From positions 1-6,165 of the forward strand of contig DEPD01000188.1 in the NCBI GenBank assembly GCA_002358575.1: a DNA stretch of 6,165 nt. Reading direction: 5' to 3'. Shown one piece after another: positions 1-6,083 of this stretch; positions within the stretch are counted from its first letter, which is position 1, and each line of letters begins with the position of its first letter. A model generated the notes under the pieces. That model saw only the letters and a list, made by a program, of their open reading frames with translations. It was not told where the DNA came from and did no database searches. A program made the position numbers and the translations under genes. The stretch comes from Lachnospiraceae bacterium UBA3401. GTDB taxonomy: Bacteria > Bacillota > Clostridia > Lachnospirales > Lachnospiraceae.

Positions 1-52
1 AAGATGCGTCAGTTATTTTTCCACAGTTCCTTAGTAAAAAGGAATTGAGAAC

Positions 53-436
53 ATGAAAAAACGGATAACTCTACAACCCAGCGAATGGATTATTATGGAA
101 AAGCTTTGGGAAGACAGTCCTAAAACCATTATGCAATTGTATCACGCACTAAAGGAAAAACCAGGCTGGAGCAAGAGTACAGTAAACACTCTGCTTGGAA
201 GAATGGTAAAAAAACAAATTCTCTATTATGAGGAAGGAGAAAAAGCAAAACAGTATTTTCCTAATGTTAGCCGTGAGGAGTGCGCGGCTACTGAAACAGA
301 AAGCCTTCTCGACAGGGTGTACAAAGGTTCTGTCTCCATGATGTTAAGTACCTTGATTCGGAACAAAAATTTGAGTGACAACGATATTAAAGAGTTATAT
401 GAGATTCTTGAGGAGGCGGTTGATAAAAATGATTGA
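53..436 (+). CDS. BlaI/MecI/CopY-family winged-helix transcriptional repressor
   Basis: This 127-residue protein has the usual length of BlaI/MecI repressors. They bind operator DNA as dimers and are inactivated when a partner M56 protease is triggered. Residues about 6-72 form the winged helix, with LQPSEWIIMEKLW as first helix, WSKSTVNTLLGRM (39-51) as recognition helix, and a wing ending near QYFPNVS. Residues 75-125 form the helical dimerisation tail; by eye, S99-T100 falls where staphylococcal BlaI is cut, which is inference from memory. An AAGGA ribosome binding site at 39-43 sits 9 bases before the ATG. The stop overlaps the start of the M56 gene by 8 bases, so the two are very probably co-transcribed and translationally coupled. 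The family is clear. The regulated target is not in the window, so beta-lactam resistance should not be assumed. Confidence 0.93.
   Translation: MKKRITLQPSEWIIMEKLWEDSPKTIMQLYHALKEKPGWSKSTVNTLLGRMVKKQILYYEEGEKAKQYFPNVSREECAATETESLLDRVYKGSVSMMLSTLIRNKNLSDNDIKELYEILEEAVDKND
411..416 (+). promoter_or_regulatory. Ribosome binding site deciding the M56 gene start
   Basis: AGGAGG lies inside the 3' end of the repressor gene, 12 bases before the ATG at 429. It supports that start over an in-frame upstream ATG at 375. Starting at 375 would add 18 charged residues before the first membrane segment and a 62-base overlap with the repressor. Confidence 0.7.
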
Positions 437-2426
437 ACAGCTTGTTACTTCCTCAACACTCATTCTCATACTACTTGTGCTCTCGGTCTTATTAGAGAAA
501 AAGATAAACCCCTGTCTGAAATACGCACTTTGGTTATTAGCTGTAATAAAATTGCTTGTTCCACTGCCACAGTTTCCATCACATATAAGTATTATAAACG
601 TCGTGCAGAATATTACACTGCCAAGTTCCCTATTTTCAGATATCGAAAATTTTTCTAATGTAGACGCGATAGCAAACAACGCATCTTCGCGCAATACAAT
701 TCATACTTACAATGAAGCAGCGCAAAGTAATAATTCCGCGTCAGACGGTGACGATTCTTTCAATAAGAATCAAAATAAAAATGCATCCTTTATAAACGAC
801 GAAGCCACCGATTTTACAGTCGCCAACCATCGCCAATTATACAATACACTTTTTTGCCTCTGCAGCACAATATGGTTTGTCGGCGCAATTATCTGTATCG
901 TGGTCTTTGTGTGGGCAAATTTGCGATTTGCATATTTTTTAAAAAATAACCGCACTTTTGATGGATATATTAAAACTTCCCTACCTTCGGGAAAACTGCC
1001 TATTTACAAAAGTGCAGAAATTATTAGTCCCTGTCTATTCGGTATATTTCATCCTGCCATATATATACCAGAAAACATTCCTTTTACGCGCACGCAAAAA
1101 GCTGATATCCTTGCGCATGAATACACACACTTTAGACACGGTGACACATTTTGGGCACTTATCCGCTGTCTATGCACGGCGCTATACTGGTACAATCCAC
1201 TCATATGGCTTGGCGCACGCACCTGCATTCGAGATAGTGAACTTGCCTGCGACTACGGAACGTTAAAGTTCATTGGAAACGAAAATCGCATTCGTTATGG
1301 TCAAACTCTAATTTCGACTGCAAATGCAGTCACCACGACGGAGAAACTATCCAAACTTTCCAGCGCCAACATTTGGAACTGCTCTACTCAAGCTACAAGT
1401 GGAAAACAGGAGATGAAAAAAAGAATCCAAATGATTGTAAAACCACCAGTCTCAAAAAAATATCATATTTTCATACTCCTTTTTCTCTGTGTCAATATTG
1501 TAGGTTGCACCTTTGGCAGCACTGCAACACAAAAAACAAAAAACACTACATTGACAGAAAATGATGCAGAAAACAGGATAGAAAATCAGTCAAAAGAAAA
1601 CGACATTCAAACAGAATCATTTACTGATACAGATACCAGCCAGAAAGATATCGCATGGAACGCAACACAAACGGAGGAAGGTATGATATACAATAACATT
1701 CCTCTATATTATACAAGGAAGGAAAATCAAGTATGTATTGAGGTTCAGCCATCGGTTATCAGAGCATATATTTCCTATTATTATATTCCGACGGGGAAAG
1801 TGCAACAACGACTGACAGAACTTGTACGTGACCTAGACCTAGAAGCAAAACCATTTAACTACCGCTGGCAAGGAATGAAAGAGAGCGGCTGGAAACTGTG
1901 TTATCAAAATTTAAAATTGACGGCATTCGACGGGGGATATCTGTATTGCTGCTGGGAAGATTCTAAGACAAACAGCTCTATGGAATATTTGATTCAAGAC
2001 ACAATACTATACAATGAAATACAAAATATATTGAAGGATACACTAGACTATCAACAATTTAATGCAGCAGATATCAAAGATATTGTCTCTGCCAAATTAG
2101 AATTGCAAAACAGGTTTACAGACTATGAACTTCGCAGCCAAACCATCACAGACCAAGAAACGCTTCAAATATTAGAAGAGTTATTCAGCAACGCTGCCTA
2201 TATTTATGGCGGTGCAGAGTGCGGAAACCAAAGTGCCTGTCTGGAATTGACACTGGCAGACGGTCAAACTGTCAAATTATCTATTGCAATAGATAGCTGT
2301 ACAAACTGTAGCATCAACGGCGTCTATTACGATTACAGACCGTTGGAAAACCGCAAAAAAGGAGGCTGGTACAGCACTGATTTCTTTCAGTACTTCGACC
2401 AGATCCAGCCTCTTCTGCCACTATAA
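429..2426 (+). CDS. M56-family (BlaR1/MecR1-type) membrane metalloprotease sensor with a non-PBP extracellular domain
   Basis: The 665-residue protein has BlaR1-type layout. Membrane segments lie near residues 5-22, 29-46 and 141-162, with an Asn/Ser/Asp-rich outer loop at about 50-135. The cytoplasmic zinc protease domain follows, with HEYTH at 230-234 and the downstream Glu ligand in SELACD (E271). A hydrophobic stretch at 243-263 (YWYNPLIWLGA) is typical of M56. A last membrane segment at about 346-360 leads to an extracytoplasmic half (361-665). In this family, sensing outside activates the protease, which relieves repression by the BlaI partner, here the overlapping upstream gene. The outer half has no convincing penicillin-binding motif set. 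It ends with cysteines at 598, 604, 624 and 627 and is longer than a usual BlaR1 sensor. The last membrane segment ends in IVGC, which resembles a lipobox. Protease assignment is firm; the signal sensed is unknown. Confidence 0.9.
   Translation: MIEQLVTSSTLILILLVLSVLLEKKINPCLKYALWLLAVIKLLVPLPQFPSHISIINVVQNITLPSSLFSDIENFSNVDAIANNASSRNTIHTYNEAAQSNNSASDGDDSFNKNQNKNASFINDEATDFTVANHRQLYNTLFCLCSTIWFVGAIICIVVFVWANLRFAYFLKNNRTFDGYIKTSLPSGKLPIYKSAEIISPCLFGIFHPAIYIPENIPFTRTQKADILAHEYTHFRHGDTFWALIRCLCTALYWYNPLIWLGARTCIRDSELACDYGTLKFIGNENRIRYGQTLISTANAVTTTEKLSKLSSANIWNCSTQATSGKQEMKKRIQMIVKPPVSKKYHIFILLFLCVNIVGCTFGSTATQKTKNTTLTENDAENRIENQSKENDIQTESFTDTDTSQKDIAWNATQTEEGMIYNNIPLYYTRKENQVCIEVQPSVIRAYISYYYIPTGKVQQRLTELVRDLDLEAKPFNYRWQGMKESGWKLCYQNLKLTAFDGGYLYCCWEDSKTNSSMEYLIQDTILYNEIQNILKDTLDYQQFNAADIKDIVSAKLELQNRFTDYELRSQTITDQETLQILEELFSNAAYIYGGAECGNQSACLELTLADGQTVKLSIAIDSCTNCSINGVYYDYRPLENRKKGGWYSTDFFQYFDQIQPLLPL
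2355..2412 (-). terminator. Rho-independent terminator for the minus-strand sugar operon, inside the M56 gene
   Basis: Read on the minus strand, GAGGCTGG (2412-2405) pairs perfectly with CCAGCCTC (2369-2362), followed after one base by six T (2360-2355). The loop contains a second hairpin, AGTACTGA/TCAGTGCT (2394-2387 with 2380-2373), with a six-base loop. Its one G-U pair becomes a C-A mismatch on the plus strand, so the structure is better on the minus strand. It starts 53 bases after the HAD gene stop. The asymmetric internal loop lowers confidence. Confidence 0.55.
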
Positions 2427-2464
2427 AAAACAAGCCACATGACACATTTTGGAAATAGGTACTC

Positions 2465-3073
2465 TTAGTTTTCAAGCAGCACTTTAAGCTCCTCGCGCGC
2501 CTGCTCATAACTTTTAAACACGATTCCTTTCATACCAAGTGCCTGCGCCGACGTGACATTTTCCTCCCGGTCATCAATAAACACACACTCGTCGGCGCAA
2601 AGGCTATATTCTTTTAAAAGATGCTCATAGATATCCGCATTCGGTTTCATCATCTTCACAAATCCAGAAACCACTTTTCCATCCACTTTGTCAAGAAATG
2701 GAAAACCTCCGCACTCTGTATGCAGTGCAAAAACTTCCCGCGGATAATTAGAAAGCAAATACACCTTTAGACCTGCTTTTTTTAACTGCACAATCCAGTC
2801 CACCGAATATGCATAAGGCTCCACCAACTTGTCACGATTATCCCATACCAGGTTAAATTCATCGAGATGCTCTTTGTTGTCCTCACGGAAATTTTTCAGT
2901 ATTTCAGTCTCCTCATAAATGCCGTGGTCAAGCTCCCCCCACCAGTGACTGCCAAACACTGTTTGCTCAAAAATCTTTTGTGTTTCTTCTGCAAGCTGCA
3001 AATCGTTCATTAGCGCGCGCCAGCGAAAATCCACCAGCACATTTCCAATGTCAAAAACCACATTTTTTATCAT
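2465..3073 (-). CDS. HAD-superfamily hydrolase, YihX-like (probable sugar-phosphate phosphatase)
   Basis: The 202-residue protein carries the four HAD motifs: nucleophile D8 in FDIGNVLVDF, S108 in LLSNYP, K143 in MMKPNADIY, and acidic pair D167-D168 in FIDDREENV. The FDxGNV form of motif I and the helical cap at about 15-90 match the YihX-like HAD-IA group, whose E. coli member hydrolyses alpha-glucose-1-phosphate. Substrate assignment here is inference. It is the second gene of an operon: its ATG overlaps the TGA of the pyrophosphorylase gene as ATGA, which implies translational coupling. The partner uses a hexose-1-phosphate, so this enzyme may clear or tune that pool. Length is normal and nothing is missing. 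Confidence 0.88.
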   Translation of the reverse strand: MIKNVVFDIGNVLVDFRWRALMNDLQLAEETQKIFEQTVFGSHWWGELDHGIYEETEILKNFREDNKEHLDEFNLVWDNRDKLVEPYAYSVDWIVQLKKAGLKVYLLSNYPREVFALHTECGGFPFLDKVDGKVVSGFVKMMKPNADIYEHLLKEYSLCADECVFIDDREENVTSAQALGMKGIVFKSYEQAREELKVLLEN

Positions 3074-4296
3074 AATTCCACACCATTCTTTTGCAACAAT
3101 GCCTGTGCGCTCTCCACAGAATCTACGCCTGTCTTGTTCTTAATCGGCGCAAATTCATAATCGCGCACCACCTCGTACGACAGGCAATTTTCAAACAAAT
3201 GAATCATATCGAGCACTAACAATTCAAATTTATAACCATTTGGAGACTCTGGTTTTATCAGTATCCCGTTCTCATTAAGATACGGAATCTTTTTCTCCAC
3301 GACATGTACTGGCATCTTCTGACTTGAAATCTCTTCAAGCTGATCGACACGGAACAAATAGTTAAGAATCACGCCAAAGTTATAAGAAAGTTCTCCGTTT
3401 GCCTCTCTTGAATTGATGATTTCGTCTGTCATTTCATAGTATTCGACTATAGATGGTCTGCCGCCCTCAAGACAAAGCACGCCAATCTTTTCTTCTGGAT
3501 CTGCCTTTCTAACCACTTTCGCGCCACTAACACAGCCGGAATTTAATGTCGCGCCAACAAACACTGGATCTGCAATGCGCTGCAATACATTATCTACTGC
3601 AAAGATATTTAACCACTCGACACCTCGCGTCTTAACATCATTCAAGATGCCCGTCACGGCCATTGAGTAAAACCAGCCTCCATTTCCATTGGGCGAAAGT
3701 GAGAGTGAATCTAGCGCTTCCATATAAAGTTTTCCTTGAAAATCAACAGATGGCGCCATCTCCTGTTTAAAAAACTTAACAAAATCCTTTGGATAACCAA
3801 AATAATCTTTTTCCTCAAAAAAAGCAATGGTGTCGTCATTATTTTTATCGCTTGTCATAATATACAAGGGCACGAAACACCCCGCCTTATCTGTGACATC
3901 CTGTATATTCCGAATCAGTCGTTCAAATATATACATATCCTTGGTTCGACCGATATTGTACTTGCCCTTTGGCCCATCAAAACCAAGTCTTGTTCCCTGA
4001 CCTCCGGCAAGAAGTACTGCACCAATTTTTCCCGATTTGATTGCATCCAGCCCAATCTGCTCATATTGAGCTTTATTCTTCTCAATTTGTGGCACTTCAA
4101 GCGCGGAGAGCGGCATAAGTTTCCCACGCTCCTGCGCAAGCTCCTCATGCCCTGCCATCGCTAAGATTGACCAGTCAATTTTCTCAATCTGCGCGGCAAG
4201 CTTCTCTTTTCCTGCCTCGTCAAGCTTTTCATAAGCCTCAAAAATATGCTCTTGCCCATGCTTTTTTAGTAAGTTTTCCAGTTCTTTTTCTTTCAT
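3070..4296 (-). CDS. UDPGP-family UDP-sugar pyrophosphorylase, most like UDP-N-acetylhexosamine pyrophosphorylase (UAP1/AGX)
   Basis: The 408-residue cytoplasmic nucleotidyltransferase joins UTP and a sugar-1-phosphate to give UDP-sugar plus pyrophosphate. The nucleotide-binding signature LAGGQGTRLGFDGPKG spans 96-111. Further blocks are NGNGG (203-207), FAVDN near 232, KVVRK then IGVLC (260-275), VVEKKIPYLN near 332, PNGYKFE (352-358) and SYEVVRDYEFAPIKN (373-387). By memory these follow human AGX1 almost block for block, including the N-terminal GQEH helix, which favours N-acetylhexosamine-1-phosphate. Automated annotation may instead call it UTP-glucose-1-phosphate uridylyltransferase. An AGGA ribosome binding site (minus strand, 4311-4308) precedes the ATG by 11 bases. 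The gene is first in an operon with the HAD phosphatase. Family is certain; the exact sugar is not. Confidence 0.9.
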   Translation of the reverse strand: MKEKELENLLKKHGQEHIFEAYEKLDEAGKEKLAAQIEKIDWSILAMAGHEELAQERGKLMPLSALEVPQIEKNKAQYEQIGLDAIKSGKIGAVLLAGGQGTRLGFDGPKGKYNIGRTKDMYIFERLIRNIQDVTDKAGCFVPLYIMTSDKNNDDTIAFFEEKDYFGYPKDFVKFFKQEMAPSVDFQGKLYMEALDSLSLSPNGNGGWFYSMAVTGILNDVKTRGVEWLNIFAVDNVLQRIADPVFVGATLNSGCVSGAKVVRKADPEEKIGVLCLEGGRPSIVEYYEMTDEIINSREANGELSYNFGVILNYLFRVDQLEEISSQKMPVHVVEKKIPYLNENGILIKPESPNGYKFELLVLDMIHLFENCLSYEVVRDYEFAPIKNKTGVDSVESAQALLQKNGVEL

Positions 4297-4407
4297 GACA
4301 AATATTTTCCTGACCTTTCTATTTATATTTATGAAACTAATAAAAAAATGTTATCTCTGTAAGAAATCCATTTCGCATAGAATACACTATTTTCTAATAG
4401 CTTCTAA

Positions 4408-4436
4408 ATTATAATTAACCATACTATATTTTTACA
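4408..4436 (-). promoter_or_regulatory. Candidate promoter for the sugar operon
   Basis: The minus strand has a perfect -10 TATAAT at 4413-4408. At 17 bases spacing the -35 is only TGTAAA (4436-4431), a poor match. A TTTACA at 4447-4442 is a better -35 but is badly spaced for this -10. Transcription from here would leave a leader of about 105 bases before the pyrophosphorylase ATG. Confidence 0.3.
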
Positions 4437-4491
4437 TGCCTTGTAAACAGTTATTTGTATTTATTTCTATATAAAAAATTAAAAACCCTCT

Positions 4492-4512
4492 ATTATTTTT
4501 TACGAAAATAAT
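4492..4512. repeat. AT-rich inverted repeat upstream of the chemotaxis promoter
   Basis: ATTATTTT (4492-4499) and AAAATAAT (4505-4512) are perfect 8-base arms around a five-base centre TTACG. The repeat ends nine bases before the -35 of the chemotaxis promoter, where an activator or UP-like element could act. In such AT-rich DNA it may also be chance. Confidence 0.4.
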
Positions 4513-4521
4513 CAACGCATA

Positions 4522-4550
4522 TAGACAAAGATAAAAAAATTTTGTAAAAT
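4522..4550 (+). promoter_or_regulatory. Sigma-A-type promoter for the chemotaxis pair
   Basis: The -35 TAGACA (4522-4527) and -10 TAAAAT (4545-4550) each match consensus at five of six bases, with the optimal 17-base spacer. Transcription would begin near 4557 and leave a leader of about 38 bases ending in AAGGAG (4582-4587), seven bases before the ATG at 4595. No convincing sigma-D (flagellar) promoter was found in the same region. Confidence 0.6.
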
Positions 4551-4594
4551 GATATTATTAAACCCCGTTGTAGCTTTTAAGAAGGAGTCTTTCT

Positions 4595-5188
4595 ATGGAT
4601 TTTTTTTCAAAAGAGGAGGCTGATGTAATTGGCGAAATCTCCAATATATCAATTGGTTCATCTGCTACTGCAATGAATCTAATGCTTGGACAGCCAATTC
4701 TAATTACAACGCCGCATGTCACTCTTGTACACAAAAATGAGATATTAGATGATTATGAAAATTCTTGCATTCTGGTCCGCGTACAGTACACACAGGGATT
4801 GTTCGGTACCAATATGCTTGTTCTTAAGGATGATGATGCAAAAATCATTACAGACCTTATGATGGGAAACGGTGGAACGGGAGAATATTCCCATGGTGAT
4901 ATCTCGCCGTTACATATCAGTGCTGTTTCAGAAGCCATGAATCAAATGACAGCAAGTTCCGCCACAGCAATGAGCAAGATGTTCAACAAAAAGATAGACA
5001 TCTCCCCACCTTCTGTTCAACAGATTGTGGTCGAGAATTTTGAACTGCCAGATGATATACCAGACGATCTTTTTGTAAAAATCAATTTTAAGTTAAAAAT
5101 CGGAAAACTGATTGATAGTACAATTATGCAATTGTACCCTTTTGATCTTGCAAATTCCATTTATAATTTATTCCAGAGGAGGAACTAA
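4595..5188 (+). CDS. CheC/FliY_N-type CheY-P phosphatase, stand-alone
   Basis: The 197-residue cytoplasmic protein belongs to the CheC/CheX/FliY family, which dephosphorylates CheY-P to reset chemotaxis signalling. Both copies of the catalytic motif [DS]xxxExxN are intact: D10-E14-N17 in the first helix and S109-E113-N116 in the second. The DLMMGNGG turn (87-94) is typical of the fold. The start (EISNISIGSSATAMNLMLG) reads closer to the N-terminal half of FliY than to classic CheC. The protein ends near the CheC length, with no FliN/SpoA-type C-terminal domain and no N-terminal CheY-binding peptide like that of FliY, so it probably is not a switch component. It precedes cheY by two bases, which makes that CheY its likely substrate. 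A pseudo-twofold repeat is visible (SSATAM at 22-27 and 121-126). A strong ribosome binding site (AAGGAG) fixes the start. Confidence 0.9.
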   Translation: MDFFSKEEADVIGEISNISIGSSATAMNLMLGQPILITTPHVTLVHKNEILDDYENSCILVRVQYTQGLFGTNMLVLKDDDAKIITDLMMGNGGTGEYSHGDISPLHISAVSEAMNQMTASSATAMSKMFNKKIDISPPSVQQIVVENFELPDDIPDDLFVKINFKLKIGKLIDSTIMQLYPFDLANSIYNLFQRRN

Positions 5189-5190
5189 AA

Positions 5191-5553
5191 ATGGCAAAAA
5201 ATATATTGATTGTAGATGATGCAGCTTTCATGAGAATGATGATCAAAGATATTTTGACAAAAAATGGATACACTATTGTTGCAGAAGCAGAAAACGGAAA
5301 AATAGCCGTTGATAAATACAACGAAACAAAACCCGATCTCGTTCTTATGGATATCACAATGCCGGAGATGGATGGTATCCAGGCATTGAAGGCAATCAAG
5401 GGAAACGATCCTAGTGCGTCTGTTATTATGTGTTCTGCTATGGGACAGCAGGCTATGGTTATCGAGGCGATTCAGTCCGGTGCAAAAGATTTTATTGTCA
5501 AGCCGTTTCAGGCAGAACGTGTGTTGGAAGCCGTCAAAAAAGTTATTGGTTGA
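5191..5553 (+). CDS. cheY: Chemotaxis response regulator CheY
   Basis: This is a single receiver domain of 120 residues with no output domain, as expected for CheY. The acidic pocket is D9-D10, the phosphoacceptor D54 (LVLMDITMPEMDG), the switch residue S82 (CSAMGQ), the aromatic switch F101 and the conserved lysine K104 (VKPF). The sequence is very like Bacillus subtilis CheY from memory (DDAAFMRMMIKDIL, TMPEMDGI, CSAMGQQ, KDFIVKPFQA). In that lineage CheY-P binds the flagellar switch (FliM/FliY) to favour counterclockwise rotation. It is co-transcribed with the CheC-type phosphatase: a perfect AGAGGAGG ribosome binding site (5175-5182) lies within that gene's end. A terminator follows directly, so the unit is bicistronic. 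Some single-domain regulators serve other pathways, but the neighbour argues for chemotaxis. Confidence 0.94.
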   Translation: MAKNILIVDDAAFMRMMIKDILTKNGYTIVAEAENGKIAVDKYNETKPDLVLMDITMPEMDGIQALKAIKGNDPSASVIMCSAMGQQAMVIEAIQSGAKDFIVKPFQAERVLEAVKKVIG

Positions 5554-5582
5554 AAAAAGGTTCGGAATTTCCGAACCTTTTT
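5554..5582. terminator. Bidirectional rho-independent terminator
   Basis: GGTTCGG (5559-5565) pairs with CCGAACC (5571-5577) around a five-base AATTT loop. Five flanking A (5554-5558) face five T (5578-5582), so the hairpin works in both directions. It begins at the cheY stop and also lies 19 bases past the stop of the minus-strand gene at 5602, so it can end both convergent units. Confidence 0.9.
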
Positions 5583-5601
5583 CTGCACAAACCAAAGGAA
5601 C

Positions 5602-6012
5602 CTATTCAATAATCATCCTCTCATTTTCCAATTCATCGAAAAACTTATAGCAGACCTTTCTGTCTGTATCTGCAAATGTAATCTGCTCCAACGCTTCTTC
5701 CAAGTTATTTTTTTCAGTCGCATTCATTTTGCTAATGCGGTCATGATGAACTGTCAACGTATAATGTCGTATACCACTTTCATCCATTACTCTTGTCATC
5801 GTCACTCCACAGTTCGTATATCCTTTCTGACTGAGAAAATCTTTTACTGATGTAATTAATTCCTGTTCCTTCTCACAGTATGACGTCTCCTTTTGTTTGC
5901 GTGTGTTAATCTCCAGCCTTCCAACAAATGCCACTACCATAAACAATATTGCCAACACAATAAAACCCAGTCCTGCAATATCAAATCGAATGTACTTCAG
6001 CTTCTTTATCAT
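5602..6012 (-). CDS. Small membrane-anchored protein of unknown function
   Basis: The 136-residue protein is not recognised. It has a short basic N-terminus (KKLKYIR), one membrane segment at about 11-30, then a soluble region of about 105 residues, probably outside the cell by the positive-inside rule. That region looks like a small alpha/beta domain: a charged helix (42-62), a strand block (GVTMTRV then HYTLTVHH, 69-90), a helix (98-111), and the end ITFADTDRKVCYKFF. Cysteines are at 46, 68 and 121. The ATG at 6012 is chosen because GGTGAT (6022-6017), complementary to part of the 16S 3' end, sits four bases before it. A GTG at 6021 would add three residues but lacks a good ribosome binding site. 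It is convergent with cheY and shares its terminator. A link to chemotaxis is not shown. Confidence 0.75.
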   Translation of the reverse strand: MIKKLKYIRFDIAGLGFIVLAILFMVVAFVGRLEINTRKQKETSYCEKEQELITSVKDFLSQKGYTNCGVTMTRVMDESGIRHYTLTVHHDRISKMNATEKNNLEEALEQITFADTDRKVCYKFFDELENERMIIE

Positions 6013-6054
6013 CACAATCACCCACCCATCTGATTTAAAAAAATCTCTGTATCA

Positions 6055-6083
6055 ATTCTAACAGATTCTTTCAGTAGTTTCTA
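6055..6083 (-). promoter_or_regulatory. Candidate promoter for the small membrane protein gene
   Basis: On the minus strand, TAGAAT (6060-6055) is a five-of-six -10 preceded by TGT, giving an extended -10. A -35 of TAGAAA (6083-6078, four of six) lies at 17 bases spacing. The predicted start near 6048 gives a leader of about 36 bases. Confidence 0.45.

Larger units (their letters stand above)
4297..4594. other. AT-rich divergent intergenic region
   Basis: These 298 bases separate the leftward sugar operon from the rightward chemotaxis pair. They are much richer in A and T than the flanking genes, with many short A and T runs. They contain a good plus-strand promoter, a weaker minus-strand promoter candidate and an inverted repeat at 4492-4512, all listed separately. 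No open reading frame of note, RNA gene or riboswitch-like structure was recognised. Confidence 0.8.

Noticed and set aside
375..428. Longer M56 protein starting at the ATG at 375
   Set aside because: No good ribosome binding site precedes it, it overlaps the repressor by 62 bases, and the extra residues are highly charged. AGGAGG at 411-416 fits the ATG at 429.
1884..1895. SGWK in the M56 sensor half as a penicillin-binding SxxK motif
   Set aside because: The surrounding sequence does not resemble the BlaR1 active site, and no following SxN and KTG motifs were found at suitable distances.
2427..2464. Plus-strand terminator after the M56 gene
   Set aside because: The 38-base gap between the convergent genes has no hairpin followed by a T run on the plus strand.
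3736..4164. 142-residue plus-strand open frame opposite the pyrophosphorylase gene
   Set aside because: It is a shadow of a strongly conserved coding region, with a biased composition and no ribosome binding site or recognisable domain.
4480..4509. Sigma-D (flagellar) promoter for the chemotaxis pair
   Set aside because: TAAA at 4480 and ACGAAAA at 4502 are spaced 18 bases apart and match the CCGATAT -10 poorly; the sigma-A pair at 4522-4550 is far better.
5185..5595. 136-residue minus-strand open frame opposite cheY
   Set aside because: It is antisense to an unmistakable CheY, runs through the terminator hairpin and has a low-complexity Cys/His/Asn-rich composition.
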